Assembly (NCBI GenBank): GCA_039654915.1
Contig: CM077597.1
Coordinates: 75,456,001-75,520,000 of the forward strand
Direction: 5' to 3'
DNA: 64,000 nucleotides
Source of the DNA: Aquilaria yunnanensis
Lineage: Eukaryota; Streptophyta; Magnoliopsida; Malvales; Thymelaeaceae
In this document: one piece after another, positions 48,911 to 60,824 of the stretch
Layout: each line of letters begins with the position of its first letter
How positions within the stretch are numbered: position 1 is the stretch's first letter
Notes under the pieces: model-generated
Databases searched by the model: none
The model's input: the letters and a program-made list of their open reading frames with translations, nothing else
What the model was told of the DNA's origin: nothing
Program-made: the position numbers and the translations under genes

Positions 48911-49056
48911 AGATAAAATTAACACCAGATAAAAAGAATTTTCTCTATAGCTTTAATTCTAAAGTGGGTATTTTATCTTGCTTTTCATCTTTAAGTTGTC
49001 CCAACTTTTCAACTTTTGGTTTCCAACATATGTTTCCAACATATGTTTCCTTTTAC

Positions 49057-49698
49057 CTATGAATAATCAAGCAATGAACATATGTTAGCAGTATCCTGAT
49101 CCATTTGTATACTAGATTTAAATGAATTAATTAAACAATTTTCTAAAGGATCAGAAATACTCCCTACTTGAATATAAGTTTCCACAACAATATTAATGAT
49201 GTAGACTTCTTTACTTTCATCTTCTTTTTCATGTGGTTGTTTAAGTAAGTTGAAAACATTTAGCTCCAATGTCAAATTCCTAAATAACAATTTCATCAAC
49301 CAATTCCTGTAATTAATCAAAGCATTAGTGGTTGCTAAAAATGGATGCCCTAGAATAACAGGTATTGAATTTTTAATTTCCACTGGTGATATATCCAAAA
49401 CAATAAAATCCATAGGGTATATAAATTTATTAACTTGGACTAACACATATTCAATGACTCCTTTGAGTCCCTTCATTGACTTGTTAGCAAGCAAAAGAGT
49501 TACCTCTATTGATTTTAACTCACCAAAATTTAGTTTTTGGTAAACTGAATATGGAAGTAAGTTTACACTAGCCCCAAGATTAAGTAATGTTTGCTCAATT
49601 TTATGTTCTCTTATGAAACATAAAATTGTTGGATAACTAGGATCATTGTATCTCAAAGCAGTATTATTTTGAATAATATAACTTACCTGCTCAGCCAA
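49057..49698 (-). pseudogene. Gypsy aspartic protease region with catalytic Asp lost
   Basis: A 213-residue open frame. LLNLGASVNLLPYSVYQKLN is the protease active-site block, but the family's catalytic Asp (LLDLGAS) is Asn at residue 40 (codon AAT at 49581-49579). Downstream, VNKFIYPMDFIVLD, IPVILGHPFLATTNALINYR and LTLELNVFNL are typical of the Athila/Tat-like protease-to-RT linker. The frame is open by retention; the enzyme is predicted inactive. Confidence 0.85.
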
Positions 49699-50335
49699 TT
49701 AGGCTTTCTTTTACACATTTAGTTTTCTTTTAATAGTGCACAAATCTTTAAAAAATTTGGTATAAGAATGTACCTATTTTATCACATCCAACAAAGGGAT
49801 ATTGATCTTTACCTGTTTAAAAATATTAAAGATTTTAAGATTATGATTTACCTTCTTAAGGAGAGTTAATGCCTGAGGAAATTGAGGTACAAGTGGAAAT
49901 GCAATATATTCTTGCTTGGTATAGGTTCAACCACCTTTTTTTACTCTTAGAATTTGATTGATCATCTCTTTCACAAGGATTATGAATGAATTTTTCAATA
50001 ACCTTACTATTGTGAAGTATAATGATTGATTTCACTTGATCCATAGTTTGACCTTTGAGATTTGATTGTGGTTGAGAAGGAAATTGTCATTTCTCCCGGA
50101 TGTTGAGTGTAAATGCAAATTTTACAAGAGTATATTTTAAATCAATAATGGTTGAGCAATGATAGACTCTTACTTCTTAATGAATGAATTTATTGTGTCT
50201 TCAAGGCTTTTCCTAAAAAGGAGGAACATAAGATGTACACATTTGAGATTGTTGAAAATTTTGATGGATGTGGAAATGTGGTTGTGACGGTTGACCATTA
50301 CCATCACTTTTTACACTGAAGTTTGGATGATTTCT

Positions 50336-51262
50336 TCAACTAAGATTATAAGTCTGTAAGTACGGATTTTGGGATTGCCTCTTGAAGTTGTTCAAAGTAT
50401 TGACTTTTTCATGGAGACATTCTTTGAAAGAATGCAAGATTGGACAATTGGTAGTGGAATGGTCATTAGTCTCACAAATATGACAAATAACTTCTTCAAC
50501 AGATGTCAATTGATCAGTTTTCTTCATTTCTAATGTCTCAACCTTTTTAGCTAAAGATGCAAATTTTGCTTGAAGATCATTATCTTTTTTAAGATGATAT
50601 ATGCCTCTACTAAATGTAAAGGATTGAGTGTTACCTTGGGCCTCATAGGTACCAACAGTGTCATAATTCTTTGCATTCTCTACTAGTAGGTCTAGGTAAT
50701 TCATTGTCGATCTTGTCAAGATCATTATTCTTAAATGTTCCATTGCACATCAATTCTACCATTTGTCTTTCCCTAGGTGTCAAACCTTCATAAAAATGTA
50801 AGACTATTCTCCACATTTCAAAACCATGGTGTGGCCAAGTATTAAGTAAATCTCTATATTTATCCCAACACTGATAAATGTTTCTCTTGGTTTTTATGTA
50901 AAAGTGGTGATTTGTCTTTTGAAAGAATTTGTTATATGGGCAAGAAAAATTTTCTTCAAAATTTTTTGTTGCAATTCATCCCATAAATTAATGAAGCCTA
51001 ACCGAAGATTTTGTAGTCAAGTTTTAGCTTTATCTTTTAAAGAAAAAGGAAAAAGCTTGAGCCTGATGGTGTTCATAATACAGTTTAGGTTATTATATGT
51101 ATGATAAACTTCCTCAAATTCTCTAAAATGCAAGTGTGAATTTTCAGAATCAAAGCCATAAAAAGTTGGTAAAAATTGAATAATACTTAACTTAAAGTTG
51201 AAGCGAGATGTATTAGGAGAAAAGACTAGGCATGATGGTGCACTATTTCTTATGGGGTTCAT
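50336..51262 (-). pseudogene. Gypsy gag remnant
   Basis: Upper part (51262-51017): IIQFLPTFYGFDSENSHLHF, REFEEV, IRLKLFPFSLKDKAK, the retrotransposon gag capsid block. A middle stretch with stops carries a decayed GLTPRERQMVELMCNG block. Lower part (50743-50336) contains a zinc knuckle, CHICETNDHSTTNC (C-x2-C-x4-H-x4-C), for nucleic-acid binding. Broken by several stops and frameshifts. Confidence 0.85.
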
Positions 51263-52700
51263 GTGCCCTCTAAGGGTCTTAGGTTGGTCATAATCACTAT
51301 GTAGAGATTAGTTATCCTCTTTGTCATTAATGTGTTCAACCATATTTAAAGAAGAATAAAGATTCTCTTACTAGTCTATTACTTGATATGCATGACCAAG
51401 CTTTAATACATATGCAAAACAATAAAAAGGAAAATTAATATAATTAATAGGAGGGGTCAAAGGTTTAACCTTCCATTTAACAATAATAGAAATACAAAAA
51501 AATAAAGAAAAATGAAAAAATGAACTTGTACTCTAATTTTACTTCTCATGCCATAGTGCTAAAAGCCTATTGTACTCCAATAGTTGTAATCTAAGTGCAG
51601 GTTATTGCAAGTAGTAAATTTCAGGAGTCCAAATGTCATACAATAGGAAATGTATTAAAAAAAAATACAAATTACAGATTTTGAATAAAGAAATTTTTTG
51701 TGCAATGAGAGCACAAGCGTGGGTTAAAACTCTAATTCAAAGAAATAGTTAAGGTTAGAGGTTCCATTTTAGTATATCAGTTATGACTAATTTTACCCCT
51801 TCTTGTCACTTAATTTAGATCCATACATAAAGAGATTCCAATCGAAGAATTTAGTAATCAAATTCTAGAAATATTAGGCATGAGTTAATATTATCTTTCA
51901 TTAATTCTATAACACCAACATTTGTTAATGAGATCAAGTATTCATCATGTCAATATTTGTCTATAATAATTCAAGATTCTAAAATATCACAGCCGGCAGA
52001 GCCACATCCTATAGAAGAAATTGAGTAACTTTTATGCCAATAATCGATTATGATGAATCAAAACTCCTACGTAACAAGGAGGGTAGGTAAATCGATTAAG
52101 AAAGTAAATATCAATACCATTAAGATCCATTTAAAATAACCATAACTTTTGTACCAAAAGTTTCACCTTTTCACCTTAGCAAAATAAAAATTAGTTAGCT
52201 ATGATAAGAATAAACAAGATGTATAAAAATGAAATAGACATAGATTGAAATATCAAAGTAAGAATAAGAAAAAAGTACCTTGAATAAAGCTTCTACATTG
52301 AAAAATAAGAATAAGATAAAAGAAGAAAAACTAGCTTAAATGCATGAACTTTAATTTTTCCTAAAAATCTGTTTGATTTTGTCCTCCCTCTACTACCTAT
52401 TTATAGAGCATTAGGGATGAGGTAGGTGAAATAGTAATGGTTGGTGTAATAGTAATAGTAGGTGAACTACAAATCAATAAAGGCAACCTAAACTTTTTCT
52501 AAATTTTTTACCACCATACATATCGGTTTAGCTCTTCTTCAAAGCACAAATTTATAGATCCTTTTTTCAAGTTTAAAATTATAGCCTAATCATTCAAAAC
52601 TAATAGCTATAGCTTAAGTTATAATTTTTCTACTAAAATTGCCCCTTAGCGAGCGACAGCATAGATGGTTTCACTTGTAACAAAATTTTAGCAATGAAAA

Positions 52701-53199
52701 TGATCAAACTAGTTCTCAGCATATGAAGTAGAGTTGAATATCTATGTGTTGGCTTTCGTATAGCTTTAGAATTACTCAATTCCAGCATTCATAGCTCTGG
52801 ATATGATTTTTCTCATGACAAGTCACCAGAAGCGCAAATGCTGGAACTAATTTTGTTTATGATTCAAATTTGTCCTTCTACATCTTTCAATTTAGCTGGT
52901 CCATGGCCTGAAGATTATAGACATTTGAGGCCCAATCATTTGTCCAAAAATTGATAGATGTCGTGATTTTATCAACCTATATAAAAGCAGTTATTAAGCT
53001 CCATTTGTAAATAAATGCTTCCTAACTCTAAATTATAAAAAATGCTCAAATTTGAAGAAATTAATCATACTTAAAGTGTATAATGATGATTTAAAGCCAT
53101 AATAGTTATATACTTATGAGTATTAATCATTTGGCATGGTATAGCTATTATTAACATTATGCTTTTATTACAAACTGTGGAAGACATAAGCCAAGGAAC
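52701..53199. other. Probably gypsy LTR outer part or flank
   Basis: AT-rich and non-coding. I could not place the outer LTR border here. Confidence 0.3.
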
Positions 53200-54890
53200 A
53201 AAAATAAACAAAACATAGAAACATAGTGCTTCACATGAAAACATTAGTAAATTAGAAACTTGTTTGCTGGGCACTATTCTTGTTGATGATGGAACAAGTT
53301 TTTGAATGCTACTAAAACTGCTATCTGGGTGTTTTTGATTCACTACAAGGGTAGTCGAATATAACCGAAACCCTCCAGTATCCAAGTGAAATGGGGTAAA
53401 CCGAGTGTTCGAAGTTTTCATGCCTAATTCGGTTGAGATTTTTTACCCAACTGTTGAGTCAAATCACAAAAACCTGAACAGTTGATGTGTTCAAGCTCTC
53501 TACGGTATCAACATGAGCCTCTCAAGATCACCACGCCTCCATCACATCCCAACAAATACATTCCTTTTACGCTCGCAATGCTAGCTTGTGTCCTTCAAGG
53601 AATGAGAAAAGAAGAGTGCGGCTAGAATCTTTTGGGAAGCTAAGGCAAAAGCTGCAAATTTTTCACTACATGATATATTTATAGTAAGACTCAACTTCCA
53701 AGCATAATGGGTTTCAAAGCCCTAATCAAATTAAGATTTAATTTTGGGCTTAATAATGCCTCCACTTTTGGGCCAATTATTAATATGAAATTATCATAAA
53801 ACCATAACCCAAATAAATTAGCCCATGCACTCAAATAATCCAAATAGGCATTATGTGTGCGACCCAATAGGCTCTTACTACGTTGGCAATGATCGTAAAT
53901 CATATTTATAATCATAAGCAATGAGCGGTGTCTAGCAACACATCATTGCTACCTAAGTGACAAGATTGTCAGTGATTCAACTAAACCTTTATGATCATTA
54001 TTTATATATGCCATTGTCCCTTCGTCCAAGATATTAAGACTAAGGATGAGATATGGAATGTGTCACTCTCGTATAGCCCAATCTTTGTTTTCCTGATTAC
54101 CAAGTAGACTAACTTAAACTGATGACTTTAATATTATATATCAATTCATCTGAGCATGGCCATGCATTTTCTTAGTCTCATTCTATCAATGGGCCCGAAG
54201 ATATCACTCCCGTTATATAGGAGGGACAAATCCCATCTTGATCATACAAAACTCTCCGCATGATATGTGACATACCCAATGACCACCTTGAAGGTCACTC
54301 AGTTATGAGCGACAAAGGGAAGTATCAAAGTATGTGACTCACATGTAGGGAACCTTGATGAACTTAGGTCAAAAGACTACATATATCATGATCACTATGA
54401 GAATCACTTATGACACTCATATAATGATCCATGTAGCATTCTCATGGTGGGTCGGTCCAGCACACAAGTTCTCCAACTTATACCCCTATGTAGATTACAT
54501 ATCTTATATTAGTCTTCACATATGTTAGTCGTTATGTATTATTATAATCCACTCCACAATAATACTAGATTAGGGACATTTAATAATACTATTATTCTAG
54601 GGTTATAATTATGTTTATTACGTTTCGCAGAAACAAAACAATAAACATAATTATTGGATTAATGCCTCAATGAAATATCATGCCTCAATGTGCAAAATAC
54701 AATCATCTTATGATTGGCTTTTGGGCACAATACTAACAGAAATAAACAAAACATAGAAACATAGTACATCACATGAAAACAGTAGTAAATTAGAACCTAG
54801 TGTGATAGTTATTATTCCTATTAATACTAGACTAAGTTCTCTAATACTACTAAAACTGCAATTTGGGTGTTTGCTTCACTGAATGAATTA
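53200..54890 (-). mobile_element. LTR relative of the solo LTR, flanked by ~140-bp direct repeats
   Basis: 53350-54738 on the minus strand matches the 8107-9522 LTR over most of its length: the start in TGTTAGTATTGTGCCC, ACCTGAACAGTTGA-like sequence, ATCCAAGTGAAA and a TATA (minus-strand CTATAAATA near 53680). The last ~60 bases of the LTR's 3' end are replaced. On each side is a similar segment: AAATAAACAAAACATAGAAA at about 53205 and about 54741, followed by CATCACATGAAAAC-like and CTACTAAAACTGC phrases. These outer repeats are about 140 bp and diverged by several bases. Confidence 0.7.
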
Positions 54891-55939
54891 GAATGAATAT
54901 AAGACATTGAGAACATAAACATATTGTACTAGAATAAGAGAATATTAAAATAAAACTTGCTATTTGTTTCTTGGTATGTTTTTTGCTATTGTTAGTCTTA
55001 TGCTTGTTATGAAACTCTAAACCTTGGCTTCTTGATTTACTACAACGGATGAATAGGAATATAAATAAGATATATTGTTACCTTGTGAAAAAATCATTGG
55101 TATGCTTGGAAGTCACAAATGTGGGAGATAGAGGAACTATTGGAGGTATAAGGGAAAGAGAAATGATGTTTTTTTGTGCTTCAGAAAAGATTCAGGATGA
55201 GCAAATGATCTTATTTGCAAAATGTTAAGTGGAAACTATATTGTGGTGTAGGTTTTATACTGTTTTCTTATAACTATAACAAAAGAATGAAGAAGAGTTG
55301 TGGGAGGTGAGGGACAGTTGGGGGAAAAATAATTGTAATTTTCAAAATAAATTTAAAAGCGGTACATGGAGAATCATAGGGAGAAAAAGAGTGTATAGAG
55401 ATGTGGGTTAAAACCAGAAAATGATAATAGTTTTTTTTTTTAAATCAAGATGCATGTATTTTTTTTTAAAAATGTATATATCAGCAAGTGGGTAAAAACT
55501 GCTTAAAAAAGAAAAGAGCGTACCCTCTATCTTGTAATTACTTTCTTCACAAAAAAATAGTATAAATAAATGCCACATGTCTTATTGTGAAGATATATGG
55601 CAGATTTGTAAATATGTGTCAAAGTCCATAAAGTCAATCAAGCAACAAATCAAAATGTGCCACATGTGTCTATGTAGGGGCATTATGAGAAATTGCCATG
55701 TGTCACTTTGTAGTTAATTTACTGTTATATGTTTCATCTCATTATAAATTCTTGATTTTTTAGCAATTATGAAATAACATTTATGTCAGATTACATGTTT
55801 TCATATATATTAATATATTACAAAAGATGCTAAAAGATGAGATAAGAAGTATAGTTGTGCACTAGAAATACACGCTGGCGAGGCACGACCACTTAAAAAT
55901 AGTGATACAATGTCTCCAATGATGTCAAAAGGGATTGGA
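54891..55939. other. Intergenic, nothing recognised
   Basis: AT-rich, with T and A runs near 55430-55470. No coding signal or clear repeat seen. Confidence 0.4.
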
Positions 55940-56225
55940 TTAAGCTCACCATTAAGGCATTGATAACCATATTACCTTATAAAGGTGTCAAAGCTTGAGA
56001 ATAATCCATTAGTATGGCAATATTTTGCAATTATAGCCTTAAGACTACATTTATTGCCCCTTGAATGGCAAGAATCTTAGCTTCAAGAATAGATGTACAA
56101 TTCAGGTTGACCCGTCCATTTGTAAGTCCTGGTGGTGCATTAGTCCCATCTAAAGCCATGCCCTATTCCTAGACTTGAATGTTGATGCCAAGCACCATCT
56201 GCAATAAAAAACTGTAGAGATCTTG
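55940..56225 (-). pseudogene. RNase H-like (RVT_3) remnant of a LINE-type element
   Basis: The minus strand reads FIADGAWHQHSSLGIG, then in another frame ALDGTNAPPG, then NCTSILEAKILAIQGAINVV with a stop before LQNIAILMDYSQALTP. This is the plant RVT_3 pattern (DGAW...G, SxLEAExLAxxxAL, DS at the third acidic site). Frameshifts and stops break it. No flanking repeats identified. Confidence 0.65.
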
Positions 56226-56715
56226 TTTGATGATGCCATGTAGTAACACCCTATGTATGACATAAAGGATTAGGCGTGTTGGCCGAGAAGATTGACGTTT
56301 GCAACTTAAGATCTCGAGAGGAATACAATAACTGAATTAGAGCATCCATTCTAAAACTTAGAAACTGGGCATTAAAGGTTATATTCTAGAAAATAAGTTC
56401 CTTTTGGCTTATTCAGATGCCAATCCAATTGCCACTTTTTACTAGAAAGAAAAGCCAATCCAAATGCCACTTTTTACGAGAGTCTAGTAAGTCCAAGAGA
56501 CCAATGAGACCCAGACGATCTTCAGAATTATCCCACTTCTCCAAGGTTTAAACAAATTGCTCATTCAAAACATAAGCATGCATGTACTCATCAATAACTT
56601 TTTCCTTACCATACCTAATACATACATCTCCTTCTTTTGTAGTTGTCTACAATATGTCACTTGAAACTGCTTTTCTGATATTGCTTAAGTTAGCTAGATG
56701 CTAAAGAGTATCATT

Positions 56716-57176
56716 ATTTTTTTCTTTTTGAACAGCAATGAAAGATTTCATTAAAGAAGAAGAACTATAGAATCATCTTAGAGTGAAAGATGATAATGCG
56801 AAGAAGTCCTAAACCCAAACACCTAACCTCAACAAAGGAATCATGCTAGTATCCCCATGATCCACTCCAAACAAAATGAAAATAAACTAAATCTCACCAA
56901 AAAAGTGCATTCCAATCCATAACCTCAACTATAAAGAGAACCTCGCCCACAGACAAATCCCTACCATAAGACTACTTGACAACCCTATTTTGGAGGATCG
57001 TAGAAAATTGGATGACTCTCCTTGCTCTTTTTTGATACCAAACTCTCCCAACATAAAGCATTAGATCCTACAAAACATGCAAAATTTAGCATCATAATTT
57101 ATATTGCACTCTAATCTTTTTAACTCCCAAATAATAGCCTCATCTTTCTTTTAAACAACTTACTTATTTAAAAGAA
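56716..57176 (-). mobile_element. Retroposed fragment (poly-T headed) in the CURT1D pseudogene
   Basis: Flanked by TATCATT (56709-56715 and 57177-57183); the intact gene has only TGTCATT there (near 36020). It starts with ATTTTTTTTC on the plus strand, i.e. a poly-A-like end on the minus strand, which suggests LINE- or SINE-style insertion. It reads AACAGCAATGAAAGATTTCA after the T run. No protein recognised. Confidence 0.7.
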
Positions 57177-57986
57177 TATCATTCTTAGTTGCATAGTTTG
57201 ATATGATTATCTTATTTCTTTGCCATACTTGTTTAGTACTTGTAGTCGTGTACCTATGATGAGAATATGTAATAATGAAAATTCAAGAGGCCAACAAAAA
57301 CTCAAAACATTTTGAGCTGACTTGACAATATCAAGGGAAGTTGAAGTCTCTGAGCTTTCTCCGTTAGGCTTGATGACAACAAAATGAGATCTTTTATCTA
57401 TAATACAAGAAAATCAAAATTAGTTGAAGCTATAATGATTTCAGAAGTGACCAATGAACATGCCAATGGTGCAAACAATATAATGCTTTTATGTGTCAAA
57501 GAGATAAATTCTTTATATTATGTCAATGAAAGAAGAAAAAAGACCTATTTGAATGCCTCTAAGAAACCAAAGTGATGCCAATTTGCCAAGCACAACCATG
57601 ACTAGAGCTAGAGTAGAGCTTTCCATCCACCTATTGTATTCCATGACACTGATGGCATTACCCAGCATTTTATGTAAAATGATATAACCAAATGGTTTTT
57701 GTTCCTGCTTTGTGTGTTTAGTGGGTTTTCAATGTTTTCGTTCTCCATGTAGATGCCCTTCTTGCCATTATTCTGATGGAATTAAGGAACTTAGAGTTTC
57801 AACCAAACATCTTCAAATTTGATAATAAAATAAACTACCTAAACCCCAAATCCTTAAAAGAGATGAAACATATAAGCTTTTCTTATATATCCCTCTAGTG
57901 CCCTACACAGAAAACCAATTGAACCTTTCAATTTAATTAAACATCAATCAAATGAACAGGGGGAAAATACCAAACAAAAAAAAAAA

Positions 57987-58509
57987 TGTAAAAAGCACCA
58001 TTGGTTCCAAACCTTCAATTCCTATTGCAAATCAGTCCCCATCCTCTATTTCACTGCAAATTGGTCATAAACCTTTATAACGCATTCTATATTGGTCCTT
58101 AATCCTAGGTGGGTATAGAAACTCGATATACAGAGAAGAAAAATTGATGGTATAAATTGTCCATTAACTATTAAAAAAGCGTGACGCAGATTAAATTTAT
58201 GGAAAAATAGTTATCGAACAATTTAACTTATAATTTCAAAAGTTAATATCAGATAATTTGTGAGAGTAAATGAATTCAAACTCTTCGATAGTTGTCTTCC
58301 AATAAATTTAAATTGTGCTACAATTTTCTTTCAATTAATAGATATTTTAAATTATCAATTTTTTTTCTCTATAAATTAAGTCCTGATTAGGGTTAGGGAC
58401 AAATATGCAATGAGTTATAAAGATTTGGGATTAGTTTAGAATGAGATGGATGTTATGGACCAATTTGCAATGGGAATTAAAGGTTTGGGACCGTTGGTGC
58501 TCTTTACCC
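57987..58509. mobile_element. MITE-like inverted-repeat element, copy B
   Basis: Left GTAAAAAGCACCATTGG...AAACCTTCAATTCCTATTGC is mirrored on the right (read inward) as GTAAAGAGCACCAACGG...AAACCTTTAATTCCCATTGC. A runs of about 11-13 bases flank both sides. Inserted in the intron 1 counterpart of the pseudogene; the intact gene has no such sequence. Same family as 3738-4222. Confidence 0.8.
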
Positions 58510-59107
58510 AAAAAAAAAAAAACACAAGAATAGAGGCTGAATCATGCTCAAAACCATTGAAAAGAAAAATGAAAAATAAAGAGGAGCAAAAGACAAATAA
58601 CTAAAAACAACTAAATTGAAACATCATAGTAGAGTTAAAAATAGAATAACATTTTTGAAAAAACTCTCAACATATCAAAATACCATGGATAGGATAGAAT
58701 AAAAGTTTCTAAGGGCTCTTGATGAAGGTTTTTCTCCCTTGCAAAAGTAATGAAGGAAGCAAACTTGCAGTTATAGAAGCCATAAGAACCTGAGAAAGAG
58801 TTAAAAGACAAAAGGGAAAAACTGATTTGGGTGGTTGGGTAATTGATTTTAAGCTGAAAAAATCACTGAGTAGTTGAAAAACTCTGCACTTTGAAGAGGA
58901 AAGGTGCGGTGTGACCTCAGGGAGACCAGAGAGGGGCGAGGTCACTGTCTTCCTTTTGCTCTGTGACTGTAAGCCACATAAAATGTTTCACTTTATTGTC
59001 CACAACTAATGACACTACACGGAAACATAGAGCAGCGAGCACATGAAAAGATGCTTTTATTAGGTCTAGTGGACCTATGCTTCCTTACATGCTCCATGGT
59101 CCATGGT

Positions 59108-60119
59108 TAGGTAAAATCTATCTGCAGTCTCTTAGCTTTTACATTTGTCCTATTGCGGTCTCTTATCTCTCAAAGTGCCTATTAAGGTTCCCTAACTTGT
59201 AAATTGCATGCTACCCAAGTCCTTGTAGTCAATGGGTTGTTATCTTGAACGGAAAATGATGATCTATCACATTTTTAGCCCACAAAGCCACATGGCTTCC
59301 TGTTTAACTAAAATGATTGACCCTTTTGCATGGAAAAAAATTCAGACCCAAACTGACAAACACATAATCTTTGAGAGTTTGAAACATAAATAATCTAAAC
59401 TCCATCTTTTTCCTTAATTATTACGAACAGCTGGATAGCCGCTAAGTAACAAATTTGAGTAGACCTAGCCATTTGACACTAGAATATTCAAATCCGACCA
59501 AATTCAAATAACTCCAAGCAAATCCGAGAAAATCCCAATTGACCCTACCGCCGTGCAACTTTGTTCGACACTAGCTCCAGCTGGACCAGCCGTTGCCAAT
59601 TTCGATTCGCTGACCCAACCACTAGCCACGCTATTCGGGAATCAGCTAGGGGATGAACAGTTGCGGTCAAAGGCTGAAGGTGATGAATCAATGGAATTGA
59701 AGGCCAAAAGAAAATTGATTTGGAGTTTGTGCACCAGGCCTCTGCCCTCAAATCTATCGGTCGCTATGTATTAGGAAGAAGAAAGGAATTTGACTGGTTA
59801 ATCTATGTTTTAAGTCCAAAATTATGTGCTTGTGTCAATTTGGGTCTGAATTTTCTATTCTGCACAAAATGACCATCCATTTTAGTTAAAAAGAATGCCA
59901 TATGGCTTTGTGGGCCTAAGGAATGGAGCTAGGAACTGCCATGTTAGCCCATAATGCGCCACATTATCATTTTTTGTCCAAGATAACGAAAAAATTAATG
60001 GCAGAGACTCGAGTAAGATGTGGTTTATCAGTTAGGAGACCTTAGTAGGCACTTTGAGATGTAAGGGACAATAATAGGACAAAAGTAAAAGTTAAGGTAC
60101 TATGGATGGATTTTACCTA
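59108..60119. mobile_element. Long-TIR non-autonomous element upstream of the CURT1D pseudogene
   Basis: Starts TAGGTAAAATC and ends GATTTTACCTA. The arms remain similar for about 180 bp (TTTTACxTTTGTCCTATT, CTCAAAGTGCCTAxTAAGG). 8-bp flanks TCCATGGT and TCCACGGT. The intact paralogous region has the uninterrupted site AGTCCACGGTCACACTAATT near 38139. The GC-richer core (59540-59770) has a 73-residue ORF I cannot identify; it could be captured host sequence. Confidence 0.85.
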
Positions 60120-60129
60120 TCCACGGTCA

Positions 60130-60824
60130 CATTAATTAGTTCTTCTTGGGAAAAGTGCATAGTGAGTCCTAAAAGTTGGCAACCTTTTCTATTTAAGTCC
60201 TAAAAGTTAATGTTTTTCTACTTGAGTCATAAAGCTATTAAAATATGTGCACTGTTAGCTCCAAGTAACAGGCGATCGACTGCACCTTTGACTTGGTAGT
60301 AAATGCTATCATCCTTCATGTGCCCATGCTTATGTGTAGCCTAGTTTGCGAAGTGAGATAAACAGTCACAAGAAAAGTTGAAGCTTTTGACAGATTGCAA
60401 AGAAACAAACGAAACAAAGTATTCAACACCTTATAAGCTTATTCACTATTGCACTGTGGGTAATAAGATGAAAGTTGTTTTTTTATGGTGGAATTGGATC
60501 AATCCACAATTAATTTTTGGATTATATAGGTTGAAAAAACAAACAGGTATATATATCATATTTTAAGTTAAGAAAGTAAGCCTGGATTATATATGTTAGA
60601 ATTGTTGTTTGAAGCGCATAATTTTTTTTATTTATTGTCTATGGATTTTAGTAATATGGACATATGCATAATTGGTGAGTTCTAGCTAGGTATCATGAAA
60701 AATGGCTTAGGTATATGTTTCTACCCATAGTTACTTAGTTTGTAAGGCATTGCAATAAATGAGAAATTTGCCATAAAACTCATCATTTTAATTATTTTGT
60801 AGAATGGGAGACATATCTGCTTCG
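60130..60824. other. Intergenic, nothing recognised
   Basis: The first ~15 bases still match the CURT1D upstream flank (ATTAATTAGTT). After that nothing recognisable, except possible upstream parts of the transposase relic. Confidence 0.4.

Larger units (their letters stand above)
47230..52700 (-). mobile_element. Ty3/gypsy element, internally deleted
   Basis: Related direct repeats (left about 47230-48714, right from about 51557) are LTR-like. GTTAGxGGTTCCA, TTTTAGTATATxAGTTAT, GATxATTATGATGAATCAAA-like phrases and CCAAAAGTTT keep the same order in both. Between them on the minus strand lie gag (51262-50336), protease (49698-49057) and the beginning of RT (about 48910-48715). RT stops abruptly against the left LTR-like repeat. 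A minus-strand TATA, CTATAAATAG (52406-52397), fits a promoter in the right (5') LTR. Outer limits are approximate; no target duplication found. Confidence 0.75.
56490..58783 (-). pseudogene. Truncated CURT1D-like pseudogene copy
   Basis: Duplicate of the gene at 34993-37041. Exon 1 counterpart starts at ATG 58783 (MASITASLLPSLLLQGRKTF) and meets TAG at 58711-58709, where the intact gene has CAG (Gln). Exon 2 counterpart is 57397-57306: same 92-bp length and open, with KRSHFVVIKPNGESSETSTS, but its donor is TT instead of GT. Exon 3 begins at 56535 with WDNSEDR, but homology ends near 56490, so half of exon 3 and exons 4-6 are missing. Introns carry two private insertions (56716-57176 and 57987-58509). 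No functional thylakoid protein can be made. Confidence 0.9.
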
